Shown here piece after piece: positions 33,331 through 41,973 of a DNA stretch of 46,164 bases. The stretch is taken from the NCBI GenBank assembly GCA_903871465.1, contig CAIQHB010000030.1, positions 1-46,164 on the forward strand, read 5' to 3'. The translations under genes were made by a program, and so were the position numbers. Each line of letters starts with the position of its first letter. Position 1 is the stretch's first letter. The stretch is from an uncultured Methanosarcinales archaeon. GTDB taxonomy: Archaea > Halobacteriota > Methanosarcinia > Methanotrichales > Methanotrichaceae. Under the pieces are notes generated by a model, which was given only the letters and a program-made list of their open reading frames with translations, did not search any database and was not told the DNA's origin.

Positions 33331-33600
33331 ATGAAGAAACTGGCAATCGTCTCAATGGTCCTGCTGCTGGCAGGAATCGGATTGGCTCTCGGACAAGCAG
33401 GATCATGCAGCTGCCACAGCAATACGGCCTGTCCGCAAACAGGATGCGCGGTGAACTGCGGAAGTTCATGTGCTCTGGGGACTAGTTTGGCTCCCCCGTG
33501 TGCAGCCAGCTGTCCCAACGCTAACTGCGGAACCGCTGGCGGCTGTCAAGCTTGCTGCGGTGCAAACTGTTCGGCCTGCTGCGGTGCAGCCAGCAGCTAG
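33331..33600 (+). CDS. small secreted Cys-rich protein
   Basis: 89 aa. A signal peptide (MKKLAIVSMVLLLAGIGLALG) precedes about 68 mature residues with 15 cysteines, many in CxC, CxxxC and ACC arrangements (SCSCHSNTAC, CQACCGANCSACC). It is rich in Ala, Gly, Ser and Asn with almost no charged residues. Such a composition fits a disulfide-rich or metal-binding wall peptide; no family is recognised. GGAGTGAT lies about 5 bases before the ATG. A good hairpin terminator begins at its stop codon, so it is a single-gene transcript. Confidence 0.72.
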   Translation: MKKLAIVSMVLLLAGIGLALGQAGSCSCHSNTACPQTGCAVNCGSSCALGTSLAPPCAASCPNANCGTAGGCQACCGANCSACCGAASS

Positions 33601-33624
33601 ACGGCTTTGAGGGTAGAGCCGTCT
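33599..33624 (+). terminator. hairpin terminator of the Cys-rich protein gene
   Basis: AGACGGCT (33599-33606) and AGCCGTCT (33617-33624) form a perfect 8-bp stem with a 10-base loop, overlapping the stop codon and followed by a pyrimidine-rich run with TCTTTTCTTT. Confidence 0.55.
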
Positions 33625-33694
33625 CCCTCTCAATCTTTTCTTTGGCTCTTCGCCATTTCCAGGGCTAACCTCAGGCTATTTTGGTTTTTCAGTT

Positions 33695-33899
33695 GGTAGT
33701 TCGTCTCCGTGCGTACTCTGTGAACTTTGTGTCTCTGTGGTTGAAACGTCGTTAGCCACTGGTTTATGACCAATGGTCACGAACTACCACCACAAAGAGC
33801 CCATGATCCTCGGGCAGGGATCATGCCCAAAGCATGAAAAACCATTTGAAGGAGGGATGCGGTTGAACCGCAGCATCTTGTTTTTTTAAGTTTTTCATG
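33695..33899. repeat. gene-free stretch with nested inverted repeats
   Basis: Between 33625 and 34037 no gene is seen. GGTAGTTCGT (33695-33704) is mirrored by ACGAACTACC (33779-33788). CATGAAAAAC (33833-33842) is mirrored by GTTTTTCATG (33890-33899), enclosing GATGCGGTT / AACCGC-AGCATC. A motif CTCCGTGCG(TA)CTCTGTG at 33705-33721 returns in inverted form near 33903-33922. The pattern is that of a small non-autonomous repeat element. Confidence 0.5.
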
Positions 33900-34037
33900 T
33901 GGAGGCACAGAGCGCACGGAGGACTCACAGAGGGCTCTACGATCTATTACCCACTCGATACAGCGAGGAACCTTTTCTTTCTTCCCAGACAAAATAGTAA
34001 GCCGTTTTTGGGCCCGACATTAACCTTACATAATAGT

Positions 34038-34889
34038 ATGGCAATTGTAGACCCGATGAGAGTCGAAAGCAAGCTATTGATCTTGTTGCTAATCCTTTTC
34101 TTTGTGTCGGTATCAGGTGAAGCTGGAGAGCAGAAGGTTGCAGTTTCAGGTTCCAGCACGGTCATGCCTCTGGCAGAGCTATCGGCCGAGGAGTTCAATC
34201 TGCTGCAAGACAACTACCATGTGAGCGTAACATCAGGAGGCACAGGCGTTGGCATTGTGGATGCGGCAGAAGGTAGATCGGATATTGCCATGGCCTCCCG
34301 GGAGATTCAGCTGGTTGAACGGCAGAGATACGAGACTTCAACTAAAAAATTTATTGAGGTCCCGATAGGATTCGATGCCATTTGTCTGGTAGTAAGCCCT
34401 GACGTATACGATTCTGGAGTGACAACGATCACAAAGGATGAGCTAAAGCAGATCTATGCAGGAGACATCACCAACTGGGAGGAATTGGGCGGCCCGAACA
34501 CAGAAATATTCGTCATCGGAAGGAAACCGGGATCTGGGACAAGAGATACCTTCGATGAGACTATTATGGGAAGCAAAGAAGCGGAAACTCCTGGCATAAC
34601 CATTGAGGCAGCCGACAGCTCCGAGGTTAAGACTGCCATTCAGGGAAGCGATAATGCCATTGGTTATGTAGGGTACAGCTATGTCATGAAAGGAGACACA
34701 AAGGTAGTCTCTTTGGACGGCATCCAGCCGACGGTTGAGAACATCAAGAATGGAACCTATGCTCTGGCTCGCAAGCTCTACCTTATCACACTGGGAGAAC
34801 CAAAACCCGGGGCCAAAGCGTTCATTGATTATATTCTGAGTGCAGCTGGCCAGAAGATTGCCACTGAGAATGGGTTCATACCGATTTGA
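34038..34889 (+). CDS. pstS: PstS-like phosphate-binding protein (copy 2)
   Basis: 283 aa, exported. The signal segment is LLILLLILFFVSVSGEAG. Phosphate-binding signatures are VSGSSTVMPLAELSAEEFN, TSGGTGVGI and GRKPGSGTRDTF, with the C-terminal GEPKPGAKAFIDYI and GFIPI ending, closely similar to the copy at 22443. No Pst permease or ATPase genes adjoin. The ATG at 34038 is chosen (34056 is a second choice in frame); no ribosome-binding site is visible. Its TGA stop touches the frame of hef, which begins within about 20 bases, so phosphate binding protein and DNA-repair nuclease appear to be co-transcribed. Confidence 0.88.
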   Translation: MAIVDPMRVESKLLILLLILFFVSVSGEAGEQKVAVSGSSTVMPLAELSAEEFNLLQDNYHVSVTSGGTGVGIVDAAEGRSDIAMASREIQLVERQRYETSTKKFIEVPIGFDAICLVVSPDVYDSGVTTITKDELKQIYAGDITNWEELGGPNTEIFVIGRKPGSGTRDTFDETIMGSKEAETPGITIEAADSSEVKTAIQGSDNAIGYVGYSYVMKGDTKVVSLDGIQPTVENIKNGTYALARKLYLITLGEPKPGAKAFIDYILSAAGQKIATENGFIPI

Positions 34890-34906
34890 AACCAGAGAAA
34901 TCTCTC

Positions 34907-37198
34907 ATGTCCTCCTTTCTGGAGCATCCGCTACTAAAGCCGCAAACAGTAGATAAGAGGCTTTTCCAGTTGGATCTGGCAGCCAACGCCCTGAAGGCCT
35001 CCAGCCTCATAGTAGTGCCCACGGGACTCGGCAAGACCGTCATCGCTCTCATGGTGCTTCTTGCTCGACTGGACAAAGGCAAGGTTCTCTTTTTGGCACC
35101 TACCAAGCCTCTGGTGGAGCAGCATGCTACTTTTTTGCGCCGGGTTCTCAAAGACGAGGATATTGTCGCCATGATGACAGGCGAGATAATGCCGGAGAAG
35201 CGGGTCGTATCCTGGGAAGCAGCGCGCATAGTGACATCAACTCCGCAAGTGATCGAGAATGACCTTCTCTCTCGAAGGATCGATCTCAAAGATGTCTCAC
35301 TGGTGATATTCGATGAGGCTCACCGGGCGGTGGGAAATTACGCTTACGTCTACATTGCAGAGCGCTACGCCCGCGAGGCGGCAAATCCTCTGGTCCTGGG
35401 CATCACCGCCAGCCCTGGCAGCCAGAGCGAGAAGATCGCTGAGATCTGCACCAACCTGGCAATCGAGAAGGTGCAGACCCGGACAGAAAATGATTCTGAT
35501 GTGGCGCCCTTTGTTCATCTGCGGGAGATCGAGTGGGTGAAGCTGACGGTTCCAAAAGAGCTGCTCGATATCAGAACGGCCATCGAAGATGTGCTGAAAG
35601 CCCGGATCGACGACCTGAACAATCTGGCCATCAGCCCGGCCAGAATCGATCCCAGAGCTTCTAAGAAGGAACTCCTGGGTCTGCAGGCCCAGCTTATGTC
35701 CTCGGCACAGAGAGAGGCAAATCAGGCCATGTTTAAGGGAATATCACTGCTAGCGGAGGTACTCAAGCTTCATCATGCCGTCGAGCTGGCAGAGACCCAG
35801 GGAACAGATGCACTGGTCAGCTATTTTCAGAGGCTGCAGGGGGAGGCTCTCTCCAAGAGTGGTTCCAAAGCATCTCGCCGGATAATGCTAGACCCAAAGT
35901 TTCGGCAGGCTATGGATGCCTTGCAGACGCTGGAGGTGGAGCATCCCAAGCCTGCAGCGGTAAAGAAGATCCTGCTTGAGCAGATCCTGGCGAGACCTGA
36001 ATCCCGCATTATGGTCTTTACAAATTATCGAGATACCGCATCATCTTTGCTCAAGTTCCTGAAGAATGAGCCCGCCATCAAAGCGGTGCGGTTTGTGGGG
36101 CAGTCCAGCCGGGTCGATGATGTTGGCTTGAGCCAGAAGAAGCAAGCGGAGATCTTGCAGAAGTTTCGGGCCGGCGAGTTCAATGTTCTCATCGCAACCT
36201 CGGTAGGAGAAGAGGGAATCGATATCCCGGCTACGGATATGGTCCTATTCTACGAGCCTGTGCCCTCCGAGATTCGCAGCATTCAGCGCAAGGGCAGAAC
36301 AGGCCGGGCGAGAAACGGTAGAGTAGTAGTACTGATGGCCAAAGGCACACGAGATGAGGCCTACTACTGGATCAGCGACCGCAAAGAAAAGACCATGAAC
36401 CGGCAGATGCAGAGTTTAAGCGGTCAAACATCAGAGTCATTGGCCAGAGAGTTCTCGCCCCGGCAGTTGCAGATAACCGAGGATCCGGCAGGGATCAGTG
36501 AGAGCCCAGGGAAAAGCCCGGCCACTTTGCAGGCTGCTGAGAACGAAGGGCTGGAACATGAGCCCGGCAGAATTTATGTGGACCCCCGGGAACGAGGGAT
36601 GGCGAAGCTGCTCGAGGCCAGAGGGATGGAGGTCACACTCAGGAATCTGGATGTAGGCGACTATGTGGTCAGCGATAGAGTAGCCATCGAGCGCAAGACC
36701 GCCTCTGATTTCGTGGCCTCGATAATCGATCCGGAGAGAAACTTATTCCGGCAGATCGGAGACCTATCTCGAAGCTACGACCGGCCGGTTTTGATCCTGG
36801 AAGGAAGGGACCTTTACACCCGGCAGGTAAACCCCAACTCCATTCGCGGCGCCCTGGCGGCAGTGGCTGTAGATTATGGTGTTCCCATTATACCCACAGA
36901 AGACCAGGATGATACCGCATCGGTCATCGCCCTGCTCGTCGCCCGCGAGCAGAAGGAGGGACATGAGCCCAAGGTGCATGGCCATAAGACCGCCCGGACG
37001 CTGAAAGAGCAGCAAGAGTACTTAATCTCGGCCATACCGAGCGTTGGGCCGAGGGTTGCGAGGAATCTGCTCCGGCACTTCGGGTCCATCGAGAGGATAA
37101 TGACCGCGAGGCAGGAGGAGCTGCAAGAGGTGGAGATGGTTGGACCCAAGATCGCGGAGCGAATCCGGGAGCTCGTGGGCGGGGAGTATAAAGGATAA
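34907..37198 (+). CDS. hef: Hef helicase / XPF-type endonuclease
   Basis: About 763 aa. Archaeal Hef processes stalled replication forks and branched DNA (relative of FANCM and XPF). The SF2 helicase part has Walker A PTGLGKT near 36-42, DEAH near 132 and motif VI SIQRKGRTGRA near 463. The C-terminal nuclease has the intact GDY...ERKTASDF motif, and a tandem helix-hairpin-helix (IPSVGPRVARNLLRHFG, VEMVGPKIAERIREL) ends the chain. The full two-domain form is typical of Euryarchaeota. Start: ATG at 34907; a TTG at 34886 overlapping the pstS stop would add seven residues. The thioredoxin-like gene converges from the right. Confidence 0.95.
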   Translation: MSSFLEHPLLKPQTVDKRLFQLDLAANALKASSLIVVPTGLGKTVIALMVLLARLDKGKVLFLAPTKPLVEQHATFLRRVLKDEDIVAMMTGEIMPEKRVVSWEAARIVTSTPQVIENDLLSRRIDLKDVSLVIFDEAHRAVGNYAYVYIAERYAREAANPLVLGITASPGSQSEKIAEICTNLAIEKVQTRTENDSDVAPFVHLREIEWVKLTVPKELLDIRTAIEDVLKARIDDLNNLAISPARIDPRASKKELLGLQAQLMSSAQREANQAMFKGISLLAEVLKLHHAVELAETQGTDALVSYFQRLQGEALSKSGSKASRRIMLDPKFRQAMDALQTLEVEHPKPAAVKKILLEQILARPESRIMVFTNYRDTASSLLKFLKNEPAIKAVRFVGQSSRVDDVGLSQKKQAEILQKFRAGEFNVLIATSVGEEGIDIPATDMVLFYEPVPSEIRSIQRKGRTGRARNGRVVVLMAKGTRDEAYYWISDRKEKTMNRQMQSLSGQTSESLAREFSPRQLQITEDPAGISESPGKSPATLQAAENEGLEHEPGRIYVDPRERGMAKLLEARGMEVTLRNLDVGDYVVSDRVAIERKTASDFVASIIDPERNLFRQIGDLSRSYDRPVLILEGRDLYTRQVNPNSIRGALAAVAVDYGVPIIPTEDQDDTASVIALLVAREQKEGHEPKVHGHKTARTLKEQQEYLISAIPSVGPRVARNLLRHFGSIERIMTARQEELQEVEMVGPKIAERIRELVGGEYKG

Positions 37199-37228
37199 GG
37201 GATGCTGGTGATATGCAGCCCGTATCAG

Positions 37229-37804
37229 TTAGCTCGTATCGAGTGCGGCCAGAATTATTTCCTCTAGTTTTTGCTTGGGATAATTTCCCACATGCCTGTA
37301 GACAAGAGTGCCTTCTTTGAAGATGAGGAGCGTTGGAGTCCTCGATATTCCATACTTCTTCTTGGAAGCGGCATTCCGATCGATGCAGAGTTTGCCGAAT
37401 ACGATCTGGCCCTTGAAATCCAAAGCCATTTCATTAATAGTTGGGTCGACAGATTTGCAGGGTCGACAGCCTATTTCCCAGAAATCAACAACAAAAGGCG
37501 AATAGAGCATACGCATCGAATCCAAGTTCTTGTCATTCACTTCAATCGGAACATCAGGGAACTCTTTTTCTGCCTTATACATGCTACCAGCAAATGCGCT
37601 ACTGATAGATGCATTACGGATAGATGCGTTACTTGTAGATGCATTACTGCCAAGAACATTGCTGATCGAGGCTTTTATGGGGGCGTTGGTGACGAATTGC
37701 ACTTCTTTATCTTGCAGACCGGTCACGGTAATCGTAAGCACCAACAGTAGGCAAGAAACGAGGATTAGCTCAAGTATCGGCGGTTTTCTTGTTAATCCAT
37801 TCAT
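37229..37804 (-). CDS. membrane-anchored thioredoxin-like protein
   Basis: 191 aa. An N-terminal hydrophobic segment (LELILVSCLLLVLTITVTG) anchors or exports it. A linker of about 50 residues contains NAS-type repeats (SNASTSNASIRNASISS), giving several N-x-S/T glycosylation sites. The thioredoxin domain follows: FVVDFWEIGCRPCKSVDP with the CxxC redox pair (GCRPC), cis-Pro region RTPTLLIF, and GNYPKQKLEE. It probably reduces or isomerises disulfides outside the membrane, matching the Cys-rich secreted proteins nearby. Start at 37804 is preferred (GGGAG about 10 bases upstream) over 37840. The linker is coded by about 15-bp repeats at roughly 37606-37655. Confidence 0.85.
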   Translation of the reverse strand: MNGLTRKPPILELILVSCLLLVLTITVTGLQDKEVQFVTNAPIKASISNVLGSNASTSNASIRNASISSAFAGSMYKAEKEFPDVPIEVNDKNLDSMRMLYSPFVVDFWEIGCRPCKSVDPTINEMALDFKGQIVFGKLCIDRNAASKKKYGISRTPTLLIFKEGTLVYRHVGNYPKQKLEEIILAALDTS

Positions 37805-37870
37805 TGCAATCAGCTCCCACTTCCTGCAATGAAATAGCATGATTCTATAATAAAAGCTTTTGCTGTTTCA

Positions 37871-38074
37871 TCAAAACGATTTGCAAAAATTAATCACTTC
37901 ATAATTACCTGTAAAATGTGATGGCAAAGCCTCATCTGCCGTGACCAAAAGGTATATCAAACAAGCTGTCCATCCACAAAAGGCTGCATGAGCGTCGCTC
38001 CAAATCAAGTTTGTTGGGTCGTTTTTGTAGTAGGATCGATTCATGGAATCGATGCCAAAGGTAAGTGAATTTAA
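37871..38074. other. leader of the first zinc-ribbon gene
   Basis: Between the thioredoxin-like gene and 38075 no gene is seen. From about 38016 the sequence is duplicated 629 bp to the right. It contains a perfect 8-bp-arm palindrome (ATCGATTC, ATG, GAATCGAT) at 38035-38053 and GGTAAGTGA before the start codon. Confidence 0.6.
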
Positions 38075-38271
38075 ATGGAGAGATACGGAAGCGGAAATAG
38101 CGGCGGCTATAACAGCGGCCCAAGAGAGATGCACGATGCCACCTGCGCAGAGTGCGGAAAGACATGTCAAGTTCCCTTCAAGCCCGATGGCTCCAGGCCC
38201 GTGTACTGCAGCGATTGCTACCAGAAGCACAAGCCAGCCAGTTCATCCAGGCCACCCAGAAGATACTGAAC
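38016..38271 (+). repeat. 256-bp duplicated segment, copy 1 (copy 2 at 38645-38900)
   Basis: The segment carrying leader, palindrome and the whole zinc-ribbon gene recurs 629 bp to the right with only scattered differences. The palindrome is at 38035-38053 and 38664-38682. Similarity stops just after the stop codons, which suggests a dispersed duplication of a gene with its own promoter region. Confidence 0.85.
38075..38269 (+). CDS. small zinc-ribbon protein, copy 1
   Basis: 64 aa: a Gly/Ser/Asn-rich start (MERYGSGNSGGYNSGPREM), then a zinc ribbon with CAECGKTCQVPFKPDGSRP and VYCSDCYQKHK, then a basic Ser/Pro/Arg-rich tail. The two CxxC pairs are about 19 residues apart and would bind one zinc. 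Similar short 'CxxCx...CxxC' proteins are widespread in bacteria and archaea with no firm function; nucleic-acid binding is a common guess. GGTAAGTGA lies just before the ATG. A copy differing in two residues lies 629 bp downstream. Confidence 0.8.
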   Translation: MERYGSGNSGGYNSGPREMHDATCAECGKTCQVPFKPDGSRPVYCSDCYQKHKPASSSRPPRRY

Positions 38272-38640
38272 TGATCGTTTTCTTAACCGATCGTCCGTAT
38301 TCGATATATCCGAGAGGGTATTAAAATGGGGCAGGGTTAGATAGATGGACCCTGCAGGACTTATTTTTGCGCGATGTTTTCTTCTCAATTCAATTGCCAT
38401 CGGACAATGGATATTGTCGCCAATTTCCTATTAGAATCACAAGAACGTGCAATCCTGACTAGCTCTGCCAATATTTGTAGGACTTCATATACTGCATCAC
38501 CTAATTGTGAATTTAAATAGACATATTTATCAATTAGTGGGTCTGACTGGCAGGATTTACAAACACGATTTGACCAACAGATATATAAGGCAGTTTTATT
38601 CTACTTAGGTTGCTGCATAATCGTCGAAATCAATTGAGTT
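38272..38640. other. AT-rich gap between the duplicated genes
   Basis: No gene is seen in these 370 bases. A hairpin GCAGGG (about 38331-38336) / CCCTGC (about 38350-38355), followed by a T-rich ATTTTTG, may terminate copy 1. Confidence 0.45.
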
Positions 38641-38703
38641 TGATGGGATGTTTTTGTAGTAGGATCGATTCATGGAATCGATGCCAAAGGTAAGTGAATT
38701 AAG

Positions 38704-38898
38704 ATGGAGAGATACGGAAGCGGAAACAGGGGCGGCTACAACAGCGGCCCAAGAGAGATGAGCGATGCCACTTGCGCCGAGTGCGGAAAGACATGTCAAG
38801 TTCCCTTCAAGCCCGATGGCTCCAGGCCCGTGTACTGCAGCGATTGCTACCAGAAGCACAAGCCAGCCAGCTCATCCAGGCCGCCCAGAAGATACTGA
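38704..38898 (+). CDS. small zinc-ribbon protein, copy 2
   Basis: 64 aa, identical to copy 1 except at two positions (Ser9 to Arg and His20 to Ser). Both CxxC pairs and the basic tail are kept. Differences are few even at third codon positions, so the duplication is young or gene conversion keeps the copies alike. A strong hairpin plus T-run at 38939-38973 ends the transcript. The shared upstream palindrome suggests that both copies respond to the same signal. Confidence 0.8.
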   Translation: MERYGSGNRGGYNSGPREMSDATCAECGKTCQVPFKPDGSRPVYCSDCYQKHKPASSSRPPRRY

Positions 38899-38938
38899 TT
38901 CAGATATCTATCCCCTTTTTGGGATATTTATGTGAACG

Positions 38939-38973
38939 GGGTCCTTATCAGACCCTGCAAGACTAAATTTTTT
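38939..38973 (+). terminator. terminator of zinc-ribbon copy 2
   Basis: GGGTC (38939-38943), a 7-base loop and GACCC (38951-38955), followed by a run of six T at 38968-38973. Confidence 0.55.
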
Positions 38974-39089
38974 ATAATTGGATTTTTCTGCAAAATTGTC
39001 TATTTTCTGCCGCATCTCGATCCTCTTGTCACCTCTCCCTATTGCTGACGGGACAGAGTAGATGCAGGCGATAACGACGTTCCACTTTT

Positions 39090-39385
39090 TCTTCTGGGGT
39101 GACGCGAGTCGGCCCGGCGGCCCTCCAGCGCTATGGTTGAGGGCGAGGCTTATGGCCACGGCTGGCCGAGCGACGACGGCTAAATTGCAGACATATTGGG
39201 GCTACAAAATCATCGAAAGCCCTCTCTCGTCTTGCATGAGGCCTCCGTTCAAGGATAAAGACATAGCTTTATAGATTGTTCCCCGCAGACGCGGGGTTAG
39301 GGGGGCGCCACGGCCATAAGTCTGGCCCCCGTCGACCCGGCGCGTAACACCCGCGCGCGGGATTCGGAAGACGTGGTGGGACAAT
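39090..39385. other. GC-rich gene-free stretch with inverted similarity
   Basis: No convincing gene lies between 38974 and 39479. The section 39098-39180 and the reverse complement of about 39300-39365 share similar runs (TTATGGCC(A/G)(C/T)GGC, GACGCG/TACGCG...CGGC(C/T)CGGCGG), suggesting two diverged inverted arms about 120 bases apart. A clean hairpin CCCCGC / GCGGGG lies at about 39281-39297. It could be a small repeat element or a structured RNA; the sequence alone does not decide. Confidence 0.35.
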
Positions 39386-39418
39386 TTTTGCGTCTAGATA
39401 AGATATTGAAAGAATAGG

Positions 39419-39443
39419 GGCCCACTCTCCCCCCGAGTGGACC
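39419..39443 (-). terminator. terminator of the 2-oxoacid oxidoreductase operon
   Basis: GGCCCACTC (39419-39427), loop TCCCCCC and GAGTGGACC (39435-39443) form a 9-bp stem with one wobble pair, 37 bases after the operon's last stop codon on the minus strand, followed there by TATTCTTTC. Confidence 0.5.
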
Positions 39444-39479
39444 TTTTCGCCTTTGCTTACTCTACTTACTCTATTTGCT

Positions 39480-40925
39480 CTACTTCCTCGCCGACATCTC
39501 TAGCACCTTGACCGCCTGAGCACCTGCCTCCAGTATCTCCAGGTTCTTGGGGATGAGCTTGGGCTTCTTGGCGAAGGTTACACGGAAGGCATTCCCGTAA
39601 GCCTCGCGGGGCAGGCCCAGCTTTCCGGTCTGCATGAGCGCCCCGAACATAGCGGTATTGGCCGCCATATGAGCACCCTTATCCGTGGCGATCTCCGTTG
39701 CCGGGACTGATATGACCCGGACTCCCTCCGGGGCCTGGAACTGCCCGGCTAAAGAGTCATAAAGGATCACTCCACCTTTTTTGACCGAAGGCGCAAACTT
39801 CTCCAGAGACGGCCGGTTGAAGGCAACGAGCACGTCCGGATGATCCACCACAGGCGAGCCGATCGGCTCTCCAGATACGATCACCGAACAGTTGGAAGTC
39901 CCGCCCCGCTGCTCAGGCCCGTAGTCAGGATACCAGGAGACGAACCGTCCGCAGCCAAAAGCGGCCTGGGCCAGAGCTAAACCCAAGCTTAATACCCCCT
40001 GCCCACCGAAGCCGGCGATCTTCACTCCCTTTGGCACAAACTCTGGATCCTTCTTGAACTCGACACAAACACTGTCCTCGCAGCCGAAGATCCTGTCCAG
40101 AGATTCCCGGGAAAAGTCGCTCTCCTGCCTTACGATGGGCTCTGCCTCATTGGATTTGTCCCTGAACCTCTTCAGGGGAAACTCCAATTCCATCTGCTCG
40201 TTGATGAACCTGGTAATAGCTGCGGTGTCCATCCTCAAGATGGTGGGACAGGGCGACAACAGCTCGACGAAGGCGTATCCCTTTTTGTCTCTCTGAATCT
40301 CCAGAGCCTTCCTCACCGCCCGGCGCGCTTTACGAATATGCTCGATGTCAGAGAGGCTGGCCCGTTCAATGAAGACGGGTGCCTTGAGGGTATCCAGAAT
40401 CTCAGATATATGGATGGGATAGCCCTGATCCCGGGGATCGCGGCCTGCCGGCGTTGTGGCCGTAACCTCGCCGATCAGTGTCGTTGGCGCCATCTGGCCT
40501 CCGGTCATGCCGTAAACGGTGTTGTTGATGAAGAATACGGCCAATTTCTCTCCCCGGTTGGCGGCCTGAATGGTCTCATTGAGTCCAATGGAAGCCAGAT
40601 CTCCGTCTCCCTGATAGGCGATGACGATGGCATTATCTTCTGCCCGGGAGATGCCCGTAGCGATAGCGGGGGCCCTTCCATGGGCGGCCTGAACATTCCC
40701 GGAATCAAGATAATAGTAGGCGAAGACGGCACAGCCAACAGGGCTGATCACGACGCACCGATCCTGAATACCCAGATCCGCCATAGCCTCGCCTATTAGC
40801 TTATGAAGTATTCCGTGTCCGCAGCCCGGACAATAATGCGTGGCCGTTTGCGCAGACCCTCCCTTACGCGGGAACTCGGCATACAGACCCGGATGCCCCC
40901 CGATCAATTTCTCTTTTGCTGCCAT
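39480..40925 (-). CDS. 2-oxoacid:ferredoxin oxidoreductase, beta-gamma fusion
   Basis: 481 aa joining two subunits. The N-terminal beta part (about 1-290) binds thiamine diphosphate and an iron-sulfur cluster: [40 protein letters not shown] and [19 protein letters not shown]. The gamma part (about 300-480) starts with [20 protein letters not shown] and has [15 protein letters not shown] and [11 protein letters not shown]. It uses ferredoxin and CoA to interconvert 2-oxoacids with acyl-CoA and CO2. Substrate cannot be read; 2-oxoisovalerate (Vor) or 2-oxoglutarate (Kor) types are the nearest in pattern. The start is 2 bases from the alpha-subunit stop, and the delta (ferredoxin) part is fused to the acyl-CoA synthetase upstream. 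Confidence 0.93.
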   Translation of the reverse strand: MAAKEKLIGGHPGLYAEFPRKGGSAQTATHYCPGCGHGILHKLIGEAMADLGIQDRCVVISPVGCAVFAYYYLDSGNVQAAHGRAPAIATGISRAEDNAIVIAYQGDGDLASIGLNETIQAANRGEKLAVFFINNTVYGMTGGQMAPTTLIGEVTATTPAGRDPRDQGYPIHISEILDTLKAPVFIERASLSDIEHIRKARRAVRKALEIQRDKKGYAFVELLSPCPTILRMDTAAITRFINEQMELEFPLKRFRDKSNEAEPIVRQESDFSRESLDRIFGCEDSVCVEFKKDPEFVPKGVKIAGFGGQGVLSLGLALAQAAFGCGRFVSWYPDYGPEQRGGTSNCSVIVSGEPIGSPVVDHPDVLVAFNRPSLEKFAPSVKKGGVILYDSLAGQFQAPEGVRVISVPATEIATDKGAHMAANTAMFGALMQTGKLGLPREAYGNAFRVTFAKKPKLIPKNLEILEAGAQAVKVLEMSARK

Positions 40926-40927
40926 TA

Positions 40928-41971
40928 TTATGCCACCTCCCTGATCTTCTCCATGGTCTGATCGATATTGATCAGATTTCCTCCGTAGCGGCAGACCAGT
41001 TCCACGGGCTTGCAGCCGCTGGCGAGGCGAATGTCCTCACGCATCTGGCCGTTGCTCATTTCGACGGATATGAACTTGCAGCCGCGATCGGCAAGCTGGC
41101 GAATCTCCTTCTCAGGGAAGGGGAAAAGAGTGATGGGCCGGAATAGCCCTGCCTTGATGCCCTCCTTTCGGGCCGCATCGACGGCAGAGCGTGCAATCCT
41201 GCTGCTGATGCCGTAAGAGACCAATACGACGTCGGCATCCTCCAGCTTATAGCCCTCCCACAAGACCTCGTTCTCTTTTATGCGCTGATACTTCTCTTGC
41301 AGCCTGTAGTTGTGCCTCTCCAGATCATCGAAGTTGAGGGAGATGGAGGTCACCAGATTCCCTCTCGTCTCGGCACGCCCGGCCACAGCCCAGGTGGTGT
41401 CGATTGTTGGCTGCACTGCAACTTCAGGGAACTGCAGAGGCTCAACCATATGGCCAAGCACGCCGTCGGCCAGGACCACAACTGGATTGCGGTACTTGAA
41501 GGCCAGCTCAAAGGACCTGGTTGCGAAGTCGCACATCTCCTGGACGCTTCCCGGTGCCAGAACGATGTTGTTGTAGCAGCCGTGCCCTCCTCCTTTGCAG
41601 GCCTGATTGTAGTCCGACTGCTCCGGTCCGATGTTGCCCAGACCCGGTCCCGCCCGGCAGATATCGACAATGACGCAGGGCAGCTCTGCTCCGGCGATGT
41701 AGGTTATGCCCTCCTGCTTCAGGCTCATGCCGGGACCTGAGGAAGCTGCAAGCACTCGATGGCCTGCGGTTGCTGCCCCATAGACCATATTGATTGCCGC
41801 CTCTTCCGATTCCGCCTGAACGAACTTGCGTCCCAGCTTTGGGAAATATCTGGAAGCTTCGTGCAATATCTCACTGGCAGGGGTGATGGGATAGCCAAAA
41901 AAGCAGTCACAACCGGCATACAGTGCTCCGACAACCACAGCGCTGTTTCCCGCGACTAACTGAGATGCCAT
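40928..41971 (-). CDS. 2-oxoacid:ferredoxin oxidoreductase, alpha subunit
   Basis: 347 aa. The transketolase-pyrimidine-like domain has [57 protein letters not shown] and [13 protein letters not shown]-type sequence (here [15 protein letters not shown]). A C-terminal domain follows ([35 protein letters not shown]). It forms the active enzyme with the downstream beta-gamma chain. Spacing to both neighbours is 2 bases, so the operon is tightly coupled. The Cys-rich [11 protein letters not shown] segment is typical of the Vor/Kor/Por alpha group. Confidence 0.94.
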   Translation of the reverse strand: MASQLVAGNSAVVVGALYAGCDCFFGYPITPASEILHEASRYFPKLGRKFVQAESEEAAINMVYGAATAGHRVLAASSGPGMSLKQEGITYIAGAELPCVIVDICRAGPGLGNIGPEQSDYNQACKGGGHGCYNNIVLAPGSVQEMCDFATRSFELAFKYRNPVVVLADGVLGHMVEPLQFPEVAVQPTIDTTWAVAGRAETRGNLVTSISLNFDDLERHNYRLQEKYQRIKENEVLWEGYKLEDADVVLVSYGISSRIARSAVDAARKEGIKAGLFRPITLFPFPEKEIRQLADRGCKFISVEMSNGQMREDIRLASGCKPVELVCRYGGNLINIDQTMEKIREVA

Positions 41972-41973
41972 TT

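Noticed and set aside
39202-39384. 60-aa minus-strand frame in the GC-rich block
   Set aside because: No start signals; open only because of high GC and the inverted block.
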